From: Pyrinomonadaceae bacterium
GTDB lineage: Bacteria > Acidobacteriota > Blastocatellia > Pyrinomonadales > Pyrinomonadaceae
Length of the DNA: 64,000 nt
NCBI GenBank assembly: GCA_036277115.1
Contig: DASUNM010000011.1
Location: 124,001-188,000 of the forward strand
Direction of reading: 5' to 3'
This document shows, piece after piece, positions 61,489 through 64,000 of this stretch (position 1 is the stretch's first letter; every line of letters begins with the position of its first letter). The translations under genes were made by a program, and so were the position numbers. The notes under the pieces are model-generated. The model saw only the letters and a program-made list of their open reading frames with translations, was not told the DNA's origin and ran no database searches.

Positions 61489-63462
61489 ATGAGCGAGATT
61501 AACGTCCAACTTAATAACGGTCCCGCAGCGCAGATTCCTGCGCCGGTCACGGTCGGAGAAGCTTTGAAAAAGCTCGATCGCGATCTGGCGAAGCAGGCGC
61601 TGGCTGCGCGCGTCAACGGCCGTGAAGTTGATCTCGCGCACACCATCGACGCCCAGGCGAATGGCGATGCGATCACGATCGAACCGGTCCTGCCGCAGAC
61701 GCTGGAAGGGCTCGATGTGCTGCGACACTCGACTGCGCACTTGCTGGCGGCGGCGGTGCTGGACCTATTTCCCGAGACTAAGCTCGGAATTGGGCCCGCG
61801 TTGCTCGACGATCCCCGTTACGGATTTTTCTACGACGTGATTGCGCCGCGCGCTTTGACTGAAGCGGATCTGCCGGTCATCGAGAAGAAAATGCGCGACA
61901 TCGCCAAGCGCAACATGCCATATCGCCGCGATGAGATTTCAAAGGCGGAAGCACTGCGCGTCTTTCAGGAACGCGATGAGCCTTTGAAGTGCGAACTGAT
62001 CGACGAGAAGGCGGGCGAGACTGTCAGCGTTTATTACATCGATGGCTCACCGTTTCTCGACTTCTGTCTTGGCCCGCACGTGCCGAACACGAATCGCTTG
62101 AAGGCTTTCAAGCTGCTTTCCCTGGCGGGTGCGTATTGGAAGGGTGATGCCGAACGTCCGCAGATGCAGCGCATCTACGGCACGGCGTTCTTCAGCCAGG
62201 AAGAACTCGAAGGCTGGTTAAAGCAACGCGAAGAAGCGGAGAAGCGCGATCATCGCAGGCTGGGTCGCGAACTTGATCTGTTTTCAATTCAGGAAGACTA
62301 CGGCCAGGGGCTCGTCTTCTGGCATCCGAAGGGCGGCATCATCCGCCAGCAGATGGAAGACTACCTGCGTGAGGAACTGGTCCGCCGCAACTACAGTTTC
62401 GTTTACACCCCGCACATTGCGAAGCGCGAGCTTTGGCAAACGAGTGGGCATGAGCAGAACTACGGCGATTCAATGTTTGCGCCGACTAAGCTGGAAGAGA
62501 ACGAGTTTCGGCTGAAGCCGATGAATTGTCCGTTTCATATCGGCATCTACAAATCGCAGCAGCGTTCTTATCGCGATCTGCCGCAGCGCTATGCTGAGAT
62601 GGGCACTGTCTATCGCGCGGAACTGTCGGGCACGCTGCACGGGTTGATGCGCGTCCGCGGATTCACGGTGGACGATGCGCATCTGTTCTGCACGCCTGAG
62701 CAGATTCCGCGCGAGATTGACGACTGCGTCGATTTTGCGTCCGCCGTTCTAAAAACCTTCGGGTTCGAGAAGATCAAGTACGAACTATCGGTGAAGGGAA
62801 GCGGCGAGAATAAACTGTTCCTCGGCTCAGACGAGCAGTGGGAGAACGCTGAGAAGATGCTGGCAGCCGGTCTCGACGCGCGTGGGATTCCCTACGAGCG
62901 CATCGAAGGCGAGGCGGCGTTCTACGGGCCAAAAATCGATTTCAAGATCGAGGATGCCATTGGCCGTCTTTGGCAGCTCGGCACGGTTCAATGGGACTTC
63001 AATCTGCCGGAGCGGTTCGAGTTGGAATACATTGCCGAAGATAATAAGCCGCACCGGCCGGTGATGGTGCATCGTGCTTTGTTTGGATCGATCGAAAGGT
63101 TCTTTGGTGTATTGATCGAGCATTACGCGGGCGCTTTTCCGATGTGGCTGGCGCCGGTGCAGGTAGCGGTGCTGCCCATTACTGACCGGATCAACGAATA
63201 CGCCGAGAAGATCGCGCAGGATCTGCGCGGCTCAGGCCTGCGTGCCGAAGTGAACGTGCGCAGCGACAAGATTGGCGCAAAAATTCGCGACGCGCAGATG
63301 CAGAAGATTCCTTTCATGCTCGTGCTCGGTGATCGAGAGTTGGAAGAGGCAAAGGTCGCCGTTCGTGAGCGAACTAAAGGCGACATCGGCGCGATGGCGC
63401 TGGATGAATTCAAAGAGATGGCGACGCGTCTGGTAAAGACGCGAGCGCTCAACAATCAATGA
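61489..63462 (+). CDS. thrS: Threonine--tRNA ligase
   Basis: Charges tRNA-Thr. Residues about 1-64 are the TGS domain, followed by the SAD editing domain with [17 protein letters not shown] and [11 protein letters not shown] (metal/editing residues). Catalytic core: the zinc Cys in [11 protein letters not shown], the His in [13 protein letters not shown] and class II motif 3 in [19 protein letters not shown]. The anticodon-binding domain is C-terminal. 657 residues from ATG 61489; an extension to 61420 is rejected. infC starts about 100 bases after its stop, the common thrS-infC order. Confidence 0.96.
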   Translation: MSEINVQLNNGPAAQIPAPVTVGEALKKLDRDLAKQALAARVNGREVDLAHTIDAQANGDAITIEPVLPQTLEGLDVLRHSTAHLLAAAVLDLFPETKLGIGPALLDDPRYGFFYDVIAPRALTEADLPVIEKKMRDIAKRNMPYRRDEISKAEALRVFQERDEPLKCELIDEKAGETVSVYYIDGSPFLDFCLGPHVPNTNRLKAFKLLSLAGAYWKGDAERPQMQRIYGTAFFSQEELEGWLKQREEAEKRDHRRLGRELDLFSIQEDYGQGLVFWHPKGGIIRQQMEDYLREELVRRNYSFVYTPHIAKRELWQTSGHEQNYGDSMFAPTKLEENEFRLKPMNCPFHIGIYKSQQRSYRDLPQRYAEMGTVYRAELSGTLHGLMRVRGFTVDDAHLFCTPEQIPREIDDCVDFASAVLKTFGFEKIKYELSVKGSGENKLFLGSDEQWENAEKMLAAGLDARGIPYERIEGEAAFYGPKIDFKIEDAIGRLWQLGTVQWDFNLPERFELEYIAEDNKPHRPVMVHRALFGSIERFFGVLIEHYAGAFPMWLAPVQVAVLPITDRINEYAEKIAQDLRGSGLRAEVNVRSDKIGAKIRDAQMQKIPFMLVLGDRELEEAKVAVRERTKGDIGAMALDEFKEMATRLVKTRALNNQ

Positions 63463-63467
63463 GTTTC

Positions 63468-63532
63468 GAGTTTCGAGTTCCGGGTTTCGAGTTGGCTTGC
63501 GGTTCTAACTTGAAACCCGGAACTCGAAACTC
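63468..63532. repeat. Perfect 21-bp inverted repeat between thrS and infC
   Basis: The left arm 63468-63488 begins GAGTTTCGAGTTCCGGG and is exactly mirrored at 63512-63532, with a 23-base loop. It starts 6 bases after the thrS stop and ends 15 bases before the infC ribosome site. There is no T-run, so a simple terminator is unlikely; a read-through attenuator or a dispersed palindrome are both possible. Confidence 0.7.
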
Positions 63533-63547
63533 GGGACCTAAACCCAG

Positions 63548-63554
63548 GGAGGTG
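63548..63554 (+). promoter_or_regulatory. Full Shine-Dalgarno before the AUA start of infC
   Basis: GGAGGTG is a 7-base match to the 16S 3' end, followed by GACAC and ATA at 63560, a 5-base spacing. An in-frame TAA at 63539-63541 blocks any start further upstream. Confidence 0.7.
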
Positions 63555-63559
63555 GACAC

Positions 63560-64000
63560 ATAGCTACAGGTTTTCGAGGCCGCGGTCGCCCGGACTTCCG
63601 CCGTGGGCCAGTAACTCGGATTAACGAACGGATTCGCGTGCCCCAGGTGCGCGTGATCGGTGAAGATGGCGAACAATTTGGCGTGCTGGAAACGCGCGAT
63701 GCAATTCGTCGCGCGCGTGAGCTGGGCATGGACCTGGTTGAGGTGGCGCCCAACGCCGAACCGCCCGTTTGCAAAATCATCGACTTCGGAAAGTTTCAGT
63801 ACGAAGCGAAGAAGAAGGCGAATGAGGCGAAGAAGAAACAAGTCGTCATCACCGTCAAGGAAATTAAGTTTCGCCCCGGCACCGACGTGCACGACTACAG
63901 CTATCGCATGAAGCGCGCGCGCGAATGGTTGACCGAAGGTAACAAGATCAAAGCGACGATCTGGTTTCGCGGACGCGAGATGACGCACCGCGAATTGGGT
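63560..64000 (+). CDS. infC: Translation initiation factor IF-3 (3' end outside window), likely AUA start
   Basis: IF-3, which prevents premature subunit joining and checks the start codon. The visible 147 codons include [51 protein letters not shown] and [20 protein letters not shown], clear IF-3 N- and C-domains. No ATG, GTG or TTG lies between the in-frame TAA at 63539 and the conserved domain; GGAGGTG points to ATA at 63560. IF-3 genes of other bacteria are known to use AUU or related rare starts for self-regulation. A less likely alternative is ATT at about 63620. The gene continues past the window. Confidence 0.9.
   Translation, partial: MATGFRGRGRPDFRRGPVTRINERIRVPQVRVIGEDGEQFGVLETRDAIRRARELGMDLVEVAPNAEPPVCKIIDFGKFQYEAKKKANEAKKKQVVITVKEIKFRPGTDVHDYSYRMKRAREWLTEGNKIKATIWFRGREMTHRELG

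Overview
The window reads as a chromosomal segment of a Gram-negative-type bacterium, most likely an Acidobacteriota member, possibly of the Blastocatellia. This placement is inferred from gene content, not from an rRNA: a VWA protein of the 'acidobacterial VWFA-related' type, an outer-membrane barrel/OmpA protein with Ig-like domains, an LPS heptosyltransferase, many exported proteins of unknown function, and many palindromic repeats between genes. No rRNA, tRNA, CRISPR array, prophage or insertion-sequence transposase was seen.

Layout. 1-6 kb: end of a class III nucleotide cyclase, a lone ABC ATPase, a cyclic-nucleotide-binding DUF1003 membrane protein, a HAD hydrolase and polyphosphate kinase. 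6-10.5 kb: two paralogous exported proteins with kinase-like motifs, a zinc peptidase and an exported dual-specificity-type phosphatase. 10.7-16 kb: a MacB/FtsX-like permease, two small membrane proteins and a three-gene set of exported proteins ending in a TPR protein. 16-23 kb: glutamate dehydrogenase, the OmpA-like protein behind a near-consensus promoter, and a BNR-repeat protein with an embedded peptidoglycan-binding domain. 23-33 kb: housekeeping genes (rpsA, HU, HIT, hflX, site-2 protease, trpS, scpA, scpB, a pseudouridine synthase). 33-38 kb: acyl-CoA dehydrogenase, MeaB GTPase, methylmalonyl-CoA epimerase, a parvulin and an MBL hydrolase. 38-47 kb: mtnP, a BamD-like protein, a PfkB kinase, a heptosyltransferase, cutA, a LOG-family protein, fabI, an LprI-like protein and purH. 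47-59 kb: a VWA protein and a minus-strand heme block in the order hemA, hemC(D), hemB, hemL, histidine kinase, response regulator, hemE, hemN, hemG. 59-64 kb: a DUF885 peptidase-like protein, then thrS and the start of infC.

How the genes fit together. The heme block covers the C5 route from glutamyl-tRNA to protoporphyrin IX and holds a two-component system between hemL and hemE. Its HemA lacks the canonical catalytic Cys motif, and HemC carries a long C-terminal region resembling a worn HemD domain. trpS-scpA-scpB-rluB and thrS-infC are tightly spaced sets.

Points for a second look: the exported kinase-like pair beside an exported phosphatase; the divergent HemA; an infC reading frame whose best start is AUA behind a full Shine-Dalgarno; and palindromic repeats that enter reading frames, lengthening the N-terminus of HemE and supplying stop codons to several genes.
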